From positions 1 to 32,582 of the forward strand of contig JAICNY010000008.1 in assembly GCA_025930955.1 (NCBI GenBank): a DNA stretch of 32,582 nucleotides, written 5' to 3'. Source of the stretch: Thermoleophilia bacterium (GTDB lineage Bacteria; Actinomycetota; Thermoleophilia; Gaiellales; Gaiellaceae). Numbering within the stretch: the stretch's first letter is position 1; the number at the start of each line of letters is the position of its first letter. The position numbers and the translations under genes are program-made. Below are positions 1-8,614 of the stretch, one piece after another. Below the pieces are notes generated by a model. It was not told the origin of the DNA. It saw only the letters and a list, made by a program, of their open reading frames with translations, and did no database searches.

Positions 1-1
1 C

Positions 2-790
2 GTCTCGCGCCGCAGCCCGGAGCTGATCAAGAAGCTGTTCGCGCTCGAGGTGCCCGAGGTGGCCGACGAGCTGGTCGAGATCGTGAACGTCGCCCGCGAG
101 CCGGGCTACCGCTCGAAGATCGCCGTCGAGTCGCACGCCCAGGGCGTCGACCCGGTCGGCGCGTGCGTCGGGCCGCGCGGCTCGCGCGTCCGCATGGTCG
201 TGTCCGAGCTCCGCGGCGAGAAGATCGACATCATCCCGTGGAACGCCGAGCCGGCGCGCTTCATCGCGAAGGCGCTCTCGCCGGCGCGAGTCCGCGAGGT
301 GCTCGTCGACGACGAGACCCGCGAGGCGACCGTCGTCGTCCCCGACGACCAGCTCTCGCTCGCGATCGGCAAGGAGGGCCTGAACGCCCGCCTCGCCGCG
401 CGGCTCACGGGCTGGAAGGTCGACATCGAGTCCGAGACGGAGTTCGCCCGCGCCGAGGCCGAGGCGGCCTTCGGCGGCGACGCGGCCGTCGGGGAGGACT
501 TCTCCGGCCGCTGCGCCGCGATCCTCTCGAACGGCAAGCGCTGTCCGAACACCGCCGTGCCCGGCTCGCGCTACTGCGGGATCCCGGCGCACCGGGAGCT
601 CGCGGCGCGCGAGGAGGCGGGCGAGGTGGTCGAGAGCGCCGCGCCGGTCACGGCCGACGAGCCGGCCGAGGCGGAGGCCGCCGAGGCCGTCGCCGACGCG
701 CCGGAGGCCGAGACCGAGGCGGAGGCCGAGGCGATCGCCGAGGCCGTCGAGACCGCGCCGGAGGAGGCGGAGGCCCCTGCCGAGTCGTGA
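2..790 (+). CDS. nusA: Transcription termination/antitermination protein NusA, C-terminal part (5' truncated), with Cys/His motif and Ala/Glu-rich tail
   Basis: Frame 2 is open from base 2 ([42 protein letters not shown]...[21 protein letters not shown]...[23 protein letters not shown]), matching NusA S1/KH regions; followed by ylxR and infB. Confidence 0.96.
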   Translation, partial: VSRRSPELIKKLFALEVPEVADELVEIVNVAREPGYRSKIAVESHAQGVDPVGACVGPRGSRVRMVVSELRGEKIDIIPWNAEPARFIAKALSPARVREVLVDDETREATVVVPDDQLSLAIGKEGLNARLAARLTGWKVDIESETEFARAEAEAAFGGDAAVGEDFSGRCAAILSNGKRCPNTAVPGSRYCGIPAHRELAAREEAGEVVESAAPVTADEPAEAEAAEAVADAPEAETEAEAEAIAEAVETAPEEAEAPAES

Positions 791-1035
791 CGGAGCCGGT
801 CAGGACGTGCGCCGGGTGCGGGCGGAAGCGTCCGCAGCAGGAGCTCGTGCGCTACACCGCGCCGGGCGGGACGCTTGTCGCGGACCGCGGGCGGCGCGCC
901 CCCGGGCGGGGCGTCTACACCTGCCCGGACGAGGCGTGTCTCGCGCGGGCGGTTGCGCATGGCGGGCTCGCCCGCACGCTTCGGCGCCGGGTCCGTGTCC
1001 CGGACGGGTTGAAGGCACGATCAGGGGAGGAGTAG
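787..1035 (+). CDS. ylxR: YlxR family (DUF448) RNA-binding protein
   Basis: GTG start overlapping the nusA stop (GTGA); [25 protein letters not shown]...[16 protein letters not shown]; located between nusA and infB. Confidence 0.92.
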   Translation: MTEPVRTCAGCGRKRPQQELVRYTAPGGTLVADRGRRAPGRGVYTCPDEACLARAVAHGGLARTLRRRVRVPDGLKARSGEE

Positions 1036-1044
1036 GCTCGAACG

Positions 1045-3039
1045 ATGGCTGACCGGCAGAGGCCACTGCGTCCGAGGGGCGGCTCGCCAGGCGGGCGCCG
1101 CCGGCGCGTCGTCATCGACTCGCAGGCCGCGCGGCCGCGTCCCGACCAGCGCCAGCGCCCCGGCGAGCAGCAGTCGAAGCCGCGCCAGGAGCGTCAGCCG
1201 GCGCCGCAGCCGACGGGGCCCGCGACGATCGCCTCGGGCGCGACGGTCAAGGACGTCTCGGCCGCGCTCGGCGAGCCGGTGGCGAGGATCATGAAGTTCC
1301 TCATGGAGGCGGGTGAGATGGTCACCATCACCCAGTCGCTCTCCGACGAGGCGATCGAGCTGATTGCCGCCGAGCTCAAGCGCGAGGTGACGATCAAGCA
1401 CGCGGACGACGAGGAGCTCGAGCCCGAGGAGTACGAGGACGACCCGGCCGACCTCGCGCCGCGCCCGCCGGTCGTGACGATCATGGGCCACGTCGACCAC
1501 GGGAAGACGTCGCTCCTGGACGCGCTTCGCGAGTCCGCGGTCGCCGAGAGCGAGGCGGGCGGGATCACGCAGCACATCGGCGCCTACCAGGTCGACCACG
1601 ACGGCCGCCGGATCACCTTCCTCGACACGCCGGGCCACGAGGCGTTCACCGCGCTCCGCGCCCGCGGGGCGAAGGTGACGGACATCGCGGTGCTCGTCGT
1701 GGCCGCGGACGACGGCGTCATGCCGCAGACCGTTGAGTCGATCAACCACGCACGCGCGGCCGAGGTGCCGATCGTCGTCGCCGTGAACAAGATCGACAAG
1801 GAGGGCGCGAACACGCAGAAGGTGCGGCAGGAGCTCGTCACCTACGAGCTCCAGCCGGAGGAGTGGGGTGGCCAGACGCAGTTCGCGGACGTCTCCGCGA
1901 AGACGCACCAGGGCCTCGAGGAGCTGCTCGAGCGGATCCTCCTCGTCGCCGACGCCGAGCTGACGCTCGAGGCGAACCCGAAGACCGAGGCCTCCGGGCC
2001 GATCATCGAGAGCCGCCTCGACGTCGGGCGCGGGCCCGTCGCGACAATGCTCGTCCAGCGCGGCACGGTCCGCGTCGGCGACGCGATCGTCGCCGGGGAC
2101 GCGTGGGGGAAGGTGAAGGCGCTCCACGACTACCGCAGCGAGCGCGTGAAGGAGGCGGGGCCCGGCACACCGGTCGAGATCCTCGGCTTCGACAAGCCGC
2201 CGTCGGCGGGCGAGCACGCGCGCGTCGTCGAGAACGACCGCCAGGCCCGCCACCTCGCGCAGCTCCGCGGCCAGCGCGTGCGGGCCGAGCAGCTCGCGCG
2301 GCGCGGCAAGGGCGGCGTCTCGCTCGAGGACCTCTTCACGCAGATCGAGGCCGGCGCCGTCCAGGAGCTGAACATCGTCGTCAAGGCGGACGTCCAGGGG
2401 TCGATCGAGGCCGTGACCGGCGAGCTCGCGAAGATCGACCACCCGGAGGTCGGCGTGAACGTCATCCACACGGGGATCGGCGCGATCTCCGAGTCGGACG
2501 TCATCCTCGCGTCGGCGTCGAACGCGGTCGTCGTCGGGTTCAACGTGCGGCCGAACGCCGAGGCGCGCGCGCTCGCCGAGCGCGAAGGCGTGGACATCCG
2601 CACCTACCGCGTCATCTACCAGCTCACCGAGGACATCCAGCAGGCGCTCGTCGGGATGCTCTCGCCCGAGCGGGTCGAGGAGACGGTCGGCGAGGCCGAG
2701 GTGCGCGCGCTCTTCCGCGCGTCGCGCGTCGGGATGATCGCCGGGTGCTACGTGACGACCGGCGTCGCACGCAGGAACGCCCAGGTGCGAGTCGTCCGCG
2801 AGGGCACCGTCATCTACGAGACGCAGGTCGCGAGCCTGAAGCGCTTCAAGGACGACGTCCGAGAGGTGCAGACCGGCTTCGAGTGCGGGATCCTGCTCGA
2901 GAACTTCAACGACCTGAAGGAAGGCGACGTGCTCGAGTTCTACGAGACGCGCGAGATCGAGCGCACCGACCTCTCGGCCGGGAACGGCGGGCCGCCCGCG
3001 GCGAGCGCCGACGGAGACGGCGCCGCCGCCGACGAGTAG
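1045..3039 (+). CDS. infB: Translation initiation factor IF-2
   Basis: [15 protein letters not shown] (G1), DTPGHEAF (G3), NKIDK (G4); basic low-complexity N-terminus. Confidence 0.98.
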   Translation: MADRQRPLRPRGGSPGGRRRRVVIDSQAARPRPDQRQRPGEQQSKPRQERQPAPQPTGPATIASGATVKDVSAALGEPVARIMKFLMEAGEMVTITQSLSDEAIELIAAELKREVTIKHADDEELEPEEYEDDPADLAPRPPVVTIMGHVDHGKTSLLDALRESAVAESEAGGITQHIGAYQVDHDGRRITFLDTPGHEAFTALRARGAKVTDIAVLVVAADDGVMPQTVESINHARAAEVPIVVAVNKIDKEGANTQKVRQELVTYELQPEEWGGQTQFADVSAKTHQGLEELLERILLVADAELTLEANPKTEASGPIIESRLDVGRGPVATMLVQRGTVRVGDAIVAGDAWGKVKALHDYRSERVKEAGPGTPVEILGFDKPPSAGEHARVVENDRQARHLAQLRGQRVRAEQLARRGKGGVSLEDLFTQIEAGAVQELNIVVKADVQGSIEAVTGELAKIDHPEVGVNVIHTGIGAISESDVILASASNAVVVGFNVRPNAEARALAEREGVDIRTYRVIYQLTEDIQQALVGMLSPERVEETVGEAEVRALFRASRVGMIAGCYVTTGVARRNAQVRVVREGTVIYETQVASLKRFKDDVREVQTGFECGILLENFNDLKEGDVLEFYETREIERTDLSAGNGGPPAASADGDGAAADE

Positions 3040-3054
3040 CCGCGGGAGACGCCC

Positions 3055-3357
3055 GTGGCGGCCGGCTACGTCGGCATTCTCGCGGTCGAGCTCCACTTCC
3101 CCGAGGCGGGCTCGCTCAAGGGGAAGCGGAGGTTCGTGCGCTCCGCGAAGGCCCAGCTCGTGAACCGCTTCGGCGCGTCCGTCGCCGAGGTCGCGCACCA
3201 CGACCTCTGGCAGCGCGCCGGGCTCACGGTCGCGTGCGTCGCGCGCGAGGCGAACGAGGCGGAGCGGCTCCTCGACGAGGCCGAGCGGTACCTCCACGGG
3301 CAGGAGTTCGAGCTCGTCCGGGCGGCACGCGAGCTCGTCGCGGTGGAGGCGCCGTGA
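3055..3357 (+). CDS. DUF503 / YlxP-like protein
   Basis: GTG start; YVGILAVELHFPEAGSLKGKRRFVRSAKAQLVNRFGASVAEVAHHDLWQRAGLTVACVA; position between infB and rbfA. Confidence 0.9.
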   Translation: MAAGYVGILAVELHFPEAGSLKGKRRFVRSAKAQLVNRFGASVAEVAHHDLWQRAGLTVACVAREANEAERLLDEAERYLHGQEFELVRAARELVAVEAP

Positions 3358-3710
3358 GCGACCGCATGCGGCGGGTGAACGAGGCGCTTCGCGAGGTGCT
3401 CTCGGAGGCGGTCGGGGACCTCAAGGACCCGCGGATCGGGTTCGTGACCGTGACCGGCGTGGACGCGAGCCGCGACCTCCGGCACGCGGTCGTCTACGTG
3501 AGCGTTCTCGGCTCGGAGCGCAAGCGGAAGGCGACGCTCGCCGGGCTCGAGTCCTCGCGCGGCCTGCTCCAGGCGCGGGTGAACAGGGAGCTGAGAATCA
3601 AGCGGACCCCGCAGCTAGCGTTCGAGTACGATCCGACGGTCGAGCGCGGGGTCAGGCTCACGCAGCTGATCGACGACTTATCGCCCGGTGACCGAGACGC
3701 AGATGACTGA
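3354..3710 (+). CDS. rbfA: Ribosome-binding factor A
   Basis: GTGA overlap with preceding stop; MRRVNEALREVLSEAVGDLKDPRIGFVTVTGVDASRDLRHAVVYVSVLG. Confidence 0.95.
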   Translation: MSDRMRRVNEALREVLSEAVGDLKDPRIGFVTVTGVDASRDLRHAVVYVSVLGSERKRKATLAGLESSRGLLQARVNRELRIKRTPQLAFEYDPTVERGVRLTQLIDDLSPGDRDADD

Positions 3711-4695
3711 GCTCGAACAGGTCGTCGCCGCGCTCCGCGAGCACGACCGCTTCGTCGTGACCACGCACGAGAACCCCGACGGGGACGCGCTGGGCTCGCT
3801 CCTCGCGACGACCCTCGCGCTGCGCGCAGCCGGCAAGGACGCGGAGATGTACCTCTTCGGCGACGTCCCCCTCCCGGACGAGTACCGGTTCATGGAGCTC
3901 GCCGACCTTCGCCGCGGGCGGGCGCCGGACCTGGCCGGCCGCGTGCTCGTCGCCGTGGACTGCGCGAACGAGAGCCGGCTCGGCCGGGACTCCGAGAAGC
4001 TCCTCGGGACGGCGAAGCTCGTCGTGAACATCGACCACCACCACGACAACACGCGCTTCGGCGAGGTGAACCTCATCGTGCCGAACGCCTCGTCGACCGG
4101 CGAGATCCTGCGGGACCTGTTCCGCGAGCTCGGCGTCGAGCTCACGCCTGAGATCGCGGAGGCGCTCTACATCGCGGTCGTGACCGACACGGGCCGCTTC
4201 CAGTACTCGAACACGAGCCCGAAGTCGCTCCGCCTCGCCGCCGAGCTCGTCGAGGCGGGCGCCGACGTGCACCGGGTCTTCCAGGGGATCTACGAGAACG
4301 TCGCGTTCGCGAAGCTGAAGCTCCTCGCGCGGGCGCTGGAGCGGGCCGAGGTGCTCGAGGGCGGGCGCGTGATCGTCTCGCACCTCGAGCGCGAGGACTT
4401 CGAGCGGGCCGGGGCGGAGGAGCCGTTCTCCGAGGGGATCATCGACTTCCTGCGCGCCGTCGAGGGGGCGGAGATCGCGGCGCTCATCCGCCAGCCGCCG
4501 ACGCTGAACGGGCCGGGGCGCCGCGTCAGCCTGCGGACGACCGACGAGGGCGTCGACGTCTCCGCGATCGCGCGGAAGAGCGGCGGCGGCGGCCATCGGC
4601 AGGCGGCCGGCTTCCCGTCCGAGGCGAGCGTCGCGGAGATCACGGACTTCATCCGGCGCGAGTTCCTCGCGCAGCGCGCCGCGACCGCGTCGTGA
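3688..4695 (+). CDS. nrnA: DHH/DHHA1 phosphoesterase, NrnA-type (oligoribonuclease / pAp phosphatase-like)
   Basis: THENPDGDALGSLLA, DHHHDN and C-terminal GGGGHRQAAGF motif; start could be GTG 3688 or ATG 3703. Confidence 0.92.
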   Translation: MTETQMTELEQVVAALREHDRFVVTTHENPDGDALGSLLATTLALRAAGKDAEMYLFGDVPLPDEYRFMELADLRRGRAPDLAGRVLVAVDCANESRLGRDSEKLLGTAKLVVNIDHHHDNTRFGEVNLIVPNASSTGEILRDLFRELGVELTPEIAEALYIAVVTDTGRFQYSNTSPKSLRLAAELVEAGADVHRVFQGIYENVAFAKLKLLARALERAEVLEGGRVIVSHLEREDFERAGAEEPFSEGIIDFLRAVEGAEIAALIRQPPTLNGPGRRVSLRTTDEGVDVSAIARKSGGGGHRQAAGFPSEASVAEITDFIRREFLAQRAATAS

Positions 4696-4752
4696 TCTCC
4701 GGTGGACGCGCGCCCGGGTAACGGGAGGCGCCCCCACCCCTCGAGATTCATC

Positions 4753-4784
4753 GTATCGGGGAAAATCGCGCGGATGTGTGACGG
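4753..4784. repeat. Copy A of a dispersed 32-bp intergenic element (upstream of truB)
   Basis: gtatcggggaaaatcgcgcggatgtgtgacgg; 29/32 identical to 13886-13917. Confidence 0.7.
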
Positions 4785-4816
4785 ACTGCGCCGAAATGCG
4801 CACGAGACAGTGCCGG

Positions 4817-5653
4817 ATGCCGGACGCGGGCGCTGACGACGCGGGCGCCGCGACGGGCGGCGCGCGCAATCCGCGGGGCGGCCTCGTGCTCGTGGACAAG
4901 GAGCGGGGGCCCTCGTCCTTCGCGGTCGTCCGCCGGGTGCGGAACCGCTTCGGCCTGAAGGCGGGCCATGCGGGCACGCTCGACCCGCTCGCAACGGGGC
5001 TCCTCCTCTGCCTCGTCGGGCGCTCGACGCGGCTCGCGCGCTACCTCGTCGGCCTCGACAAGCGCTACGAGACGACGATCCGGCTCGGCGCCCGCACGAC
5101 GACCGGCGACGCGGAGGGCGACGAGCTCGAGCAGACGGAGCCGCCGGACCGTGCCGCGATCGAGGCGCTCGCCGGCGAGGTCGAGCTGCCGATCCCGGCC
5201 GCGTCGGCGGTCAAGATCGACGGCGAGCGCGCGTACCGGCTCCACCGGCGCGGCGTCGTGGTCGAGATGCCGACACGCCGCTCGACGATCCACGCGCTCG
5301 AGATCCTCCGCCTCGAGCCGCCCGAGCTGGAGCTCGCGCTCCACGTCTCGAGCGGCACGTACGTCCGCTCGGTCGCCGACGCCCTCGGCGGCCACTGCCT
5401 CACGCTCCGCCGCACGGCCGTCGGCCCGTTCCGGGTGGAGGACGCGGACGAGGAACGCCTGCTGCCGCCGCTCGCGGCCGTCGCGCACCTACCGCATCGC
5501 GAGCTGGGCCCGGACGAAGCGCGCGCCGCCGCGACCGGGGCCGCGGTCCCGTACGAGGGCGAGGGCGCCGTGGCGCTCGTGGCCGCGGGCGAGCTCGTCG
5601 CGGTCGCGCGCGGGGACGGCCGCCGGGCACGCCCGGAGACGGTGCTCGCGTGA
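4817..5653 (+). CDS. truB: tRNA pseudouridine(55) synthase TruB
   Basis: GLVLVDKERGPSSFAVV...KAGHAGTLDPLATGLLLCLVGRSTR; ORF can extend to GTG 4778, but ATG 4817 is preferred because the upstream part overlaps a repeated intergenic element. Confidence 0.93.
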   Translation: MPDAGADDAGAATGGARNPRGGLVLVDKERGPSSFAVVRRVRNRFGLKAGHAGTLDPLATGLLLCLVGRSTRLARYLVGLDKRYETTIRLGARTTTGDAEGDELEQTEPPDRAAIEALAGEVELPIPAASAVKIDGERAYRLHRRGVVVEMPTRRSTIHALEILRLEPPELELALHVSSGTYVRSVADALGGHCLTLRRTAVGPFRVEDADEERLLPPLAAVAHLPHRELGPDEARAAATGAAVPYEGEGAVALVAAGELVAVARGDGRRARPETVLA

Positions 5654-6537
5654 ACATCCTCCGTTCGCCCGCGGAGGCGGAGCCCGCCGAGCGCGCGGTC
5701 GCGGTCGGGACGTTCGACGGCGTCCATCTCGGCCATCGTGCCGTCCTCGCCGCGGCCGCCGGGACCGGCCTGCGTCCCGCCGTCGTCACGTTCGACCCGC
5801 ACCCCCGCGCGGTGCTCGGCTACGAGGTCCAGCTCCTGACGACGCTCGACCGCCGGCTCGAGCTCCTCGCCGAGTCGGGCCCCGAGGACATCCTGCTCGT
5901 CGAGTTCACGCCCGAGCTCTCGCGGCTCACGCCGGAGGAGTTCGCCGAGGCCGTCCTGCGGCCGTTCGGCGCCCGGGTGGTCGTCGCCGGCGAGGGCTTC
6001 CGCTTCGGCGCCGGGCGCAGGGGCGACCTCGACCTCCTGCGCGGGCTCGGGTTCGACGCGCGCCCCGTACCGCTCGTCGAGGAGATCTCGTCGAGCCGGA
6101 TCCGGGAGGCGCTCCGCGACGGCGACATCCCGCTCGCGGCGCGGCTGCTCGGGCGACCGCCGGAGCTCGAGGGCCCGGTCGTCGCGGGCGACCAGCGCGG
6201 CGGCACGCTCGGCTTTCCGACGGCCAACCTCGCGGTTCCGCGCGACCTCCTCGTGCCCGGGTACGGGATCTACGCCGGCGCGGCGCGTCTTGCCGATGCG
6301 CCTGCGGACGCGCATCGCACGGCCCTCTCGATCGGCGTGAACCCGCACTACGGCGGCATCGAGCGGCGCATCGAGGCCTTCCTGCTCGACTTCGAGGGCG
6401 ACCTGTACGGAAGGCGGCTCCGGATCGAGCTCTGGGAGCGCCTCCGCGAGGAGCGGGCCTTCGCGAGCGAGGCCGAGCTCGTGGCGCAGATCGCGGCCGA
6501 CGTCGAGGCCGCCCGCGCCGCCCGGCCGCCCGGCTGA
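5650..6537 (+). CDS. ribF: Bifunctional riboflavin kinase / FAD synthetase
   Basis: AVGTFDGVHLGHRAVL, VTFDPHPRAVL, SSSRIREALRDGD, GTLGFPTANLAVP; follows truB. Confidence 0.96.
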   Translation: MNILRSPAEAEPAERAVAVGTFDGVHLGHRAVLAAAAGTGLRPAVVTFDPHPRAVLGYEVQLLTTLDRRLELLAESGPEDILLVEFTPELSRLTPEEFAEAVLRPFGARVVVAGEGFRFGAGRRGDLDLLRGLGFDARPVPLVEEISSSRIREALRDGDIPLAARLLGRPPELEGPVVAGDQRGGTLGFPTANLAVPRDLLVPGYGIYAGAARLADAPADAHRTALSIGVNPHYGGIERRIEAFLLDFEGDLYGRRLRIELWERLREERAFASEAELVAQIAADVEAARAARPPG

Positions 6538-6610
6538 CGGACGGTCGACAGTTGTAAAGACTTTGCCGGGGCGTGCCGTCGTCTTCCGGCAGGTGTACGA
6601 CAATCGGTGC

Positions 6611-6847
6611 GTGGAGCCGCGCACCCTCGTGAGGACGGTCAACTGCCTCTCCTGCGGGGAGACGTACGGCAAGCCGGAGGGACGCGGCACGGTGCAGACG
6701 AACCCAGGCTGCCCCGAGTGCGGCTACCTCGGCTGGGAGCCGGCGGGCCCGGCGCCCGCCGCCGCCTCGAGGGCGAGCGCCGCGCCGCTCCTGCGCGGAT
6801 CGGCCCCGCCTCCGGCCCTGCTCACGAGGCTCACGCCGCCGAAGTAG
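6611..6847 (+). CDS. Small CxxC...CxxC zinc-ribbon protein
   Basis: [38 protein letters not shown] 6611 preferred over the ORF-track TTG start at 6563; 3' end overlaps the convergent gamma-glutamyltransferase ORF. Confidence 0.65.
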   Translation: MEPRTLVRTVNCLSCGETYGKPEGRGTVQTNPGCPECGYLGWEPAGPAPAAASRASAAPLLRGSAPPPALLTRLTPPK

Positions 6848-8175
6848 TGGTGCCGCGCCGGCCACGGCGTGACCGTGAGCCCTGCGCCCTCCACCGCCTC
6901 GAGCGCCTCGGGCTCGAAGCCCGGCTCGACGTGGACGACCCGCCCGACCCGGTGGAGGCGCGGCCGGTCGACCGCGTCCTGCGGGGGAAGGCCCTCGTCG
7001 AGCACGCCGGCCGTCACCTGCGCGAGCGCGCTGCGGATGCGAGTTCCGCCCGCCGACCCCGCCGCGAGCGCGACGCCCGCCGCGTCGAGCGCGACGAGCG
7101 GCGACATCATGCTCGCCATCCGCTCGCCCGGCTCGAGCCTCGCGCCGAGCAGGTCCGACTCGCCGAGCATCGAGTTCAGATGCACCTGGAACTCCGGCAG
7201 GAAGTCGCCCGAGCCGAGCCCGAGGCTCGTCGTCAGGACGCACACGTTCCCGGCCGCGTCGGCGGTGACGAGGTTCGTCGTGTGCCCCGATCCGACGACG
7301 TCCGGGCCCGAGAGCGCCCGGGCGAGCGCGAGCGCGCGCCGCGCGGGCGGTGCGCCGCGGAGGCGGGGGAGCGAGGAGAGCACCGGCGCGAGCGGCGTCA
7401 GCGCCTCCCGCGTGAGGATCCGCGTTCCCGCGTACGCGAGCCCGGCGGGCTCGCGCCAGACCGGCCGGTAGGCGGCGAGGTCGTCGGCGGTCACGAGGCC
7501 GTTCCGCTCGTCGCAGAGCGCGAGGAGCGCGCGTCCGAGCGTGCCGTCGGGCCGGAACGCGCGGGGACCCTCGCCCGCGACCGCCTCGAGCGCGCGGGCA
7601 AGGCCCGGCTGGCGCAGCTCGTCGCCCGCGTCCTTGAGGACTCCGTCCTCCCGGAGGAAGATCTCCGCGCCCTCGCGCATCGTCATGACCGGCGCGAGCA
7701 TCGCGAGGCACGCCGCGTGCGCGGGCGGCAGGGCGACTCCCTCGCGCGCGAGCGCGATCGCCGGGGCGCAGAGCCGCTCCCACGAGAGCCGCCCGTGGCG
7801 CCGCCAGACCTCGTCCAGGCCGGCCACGACGCCGGGGACGCCGCAGGAGGCGATCCCGATCGCGTAGTGGACGATCTCCGAGCCGAACGGCACCGCGAGC
7901 TCGACGACCTCGGCGTCCGGGCGCGCGCCGCCGAGGCCCGGCATCGCGACGAAGAAGTCGAGGTGCTCTGCGCGGCCTCGCTCCGCGTCCCACCAGATCG
8001 CGTGGCCGCCTCCCGCGAGCCCGGTCATCACGACCTCGACCGCGCACGAAGCGAGCGACGCGGCGACGGCGGCGTCGGCGGCCGTCCCGCCGTCGGCGAG
8101 CGCCTCGAGCCCGACGGCCGCGGTGGCGGGGTGCCCGGCGGCGATTCCGGGCGGGAGGGGGGTGGTCGGCGTCAT
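6724..8175 (-). CDS. Gamma-glutamyltransferase family (Ntn hydrolase) protein
   Basis: [65 protein letters not shown]... and [23 protein letters not shown] (candidate autoprocessing Thr); ATG at 8173-8175 rather than the longer ORF start. Confidence 0.9.
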   Translation of the reverse strand: MTPTTPLPPGIAAGHPATAAVGLEALADGGTAADAAVAASLASCAVEVVMTGLAGGGHAIWWDAERGRAEHLDFFVAMPGLGGARPDAEVVELAVPFGSEIVHYAIGIASCGVPGVVAGLDEVWRRHGRLSWERLCAPAIALAREGVALPPAHAACLAMLAPVMTMREGAEIFLREDGVLKDAGDELRQPGLARALEAVAGEGPRAFRPDGTLGRALLALCDERNGLVTADDLAAYRPVWREPAGLAYAGTRILTREALTPLAPVLSSLPRLRGAPPARRALALARALSGPDVVGSGHTTNLVTADAAGNVCVLTTSLGLGSGDFLPEFQVHLNSMLGESDLLGARLEPGERMASMMSPLVALDAAGVALAAGSAGGTRIRSALAQVTAGVLDEGLPPQDAVDRPRLHRVGRVVHVEPGFEPEALEAVEGAGLTVTPWPARHHYFGGVSLVSRAGGGADPRRSGAALALEAAAGAGPAGSQPR

Positions 8176-8236
8176 CGTGCGGATCGTCGCAGGGTGGGCG
8201 GAAGACCGTCTCGGGCCGCGTGCTAGCCTAGGCGCG

Positions 8237-8506
8237 ATGGCTCTGACGAAGGACAAGAAGCAGGAGGTCGTGGGAACGTACGGCCGAAGCGACGCCGACA
8301 CGGGCTCGCCGGAGGTGCAGATCGCGCTCCTCACACGCCGGATCGAGGAGCTCACCGAGCACCTCCGGACGCACAAGAAGGATCACCATTCGCGCCGCGG
8401 GCTCCTGAAGCTCGTCGGTCAGCGGCGGCGGCTCCTGAACTACCTTCAGAAGAGGAACCTCGAGGGCTACCGCACGTTGATCAAGGAACTAGGCCTGCGC
8501 CGCTAA
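8237..8506 (+). CDS. rpsO: 30S ribosomal protein S15
   Basis: [70 protein letters not shown]. Confidence 0.99.
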   Translation: MALTKDKKQEVVGTYGRSDADTGSPEVQIALLTRRIEELTEHLRTHKKDHHSRRGLLKLVGQRRRLLNYLQKRNLEGYRTLIKELGLRR

Positions 8507-8518
8507 TAAGGGCGCGCA

Positions 8519-8600
8519 GGCGTCCGGGAGACGCCGGTGGAAGTTTGAGGGAGCTCCTCCGACGGGAGTTGGCTCAAACCTCCGCCTCGTCTCCCGGGTG
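8519..8600 (+). promoter_or_regulatory. Long structured hairpin in the rpsO-pnp spacer / pnp leader (candidate processing or autoregulatory site)
   Basis: 8521-8533 pairs with 8588-8600 (core CCGGGAGACG/CGTCTCCCGG), 8536-8541 with 8581-8586, GTTTGAG 8543-8549 with CTCAAAC 8573-8579; no U-tract; pnp SD (gaggagg) follows. Confidence 0.75.
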
Positions 8601-8614
8601 AGAGAGGAGGCACG

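Noticed and set aside
163-786. Upstream part of ORF 163-1035 in frame 1
   Set aside because: Arg/Gly-rich out-of-frame shadow of nusA; only 787-1035 (ylxR) is real.
4706-4740. Possible terminator after nrnA (gcgcccgggtaacgggaggcgc)
   Set aside because: Stem is short and bulged; insufficient support.
4778-4816. N-terminal extension of TruB from GTG 4778
   Set aside because: The extension overlaps the dispersed 32-bp element and does not resemble TruB; ATG 4817 is more likely.
8521-8600. Calling the rpsO-pnp hairpin a terminator
   Set aside because: No U-tract, followed at once by the pnp SD, and genes are co-oriented; processing/regulatory role more plausible.
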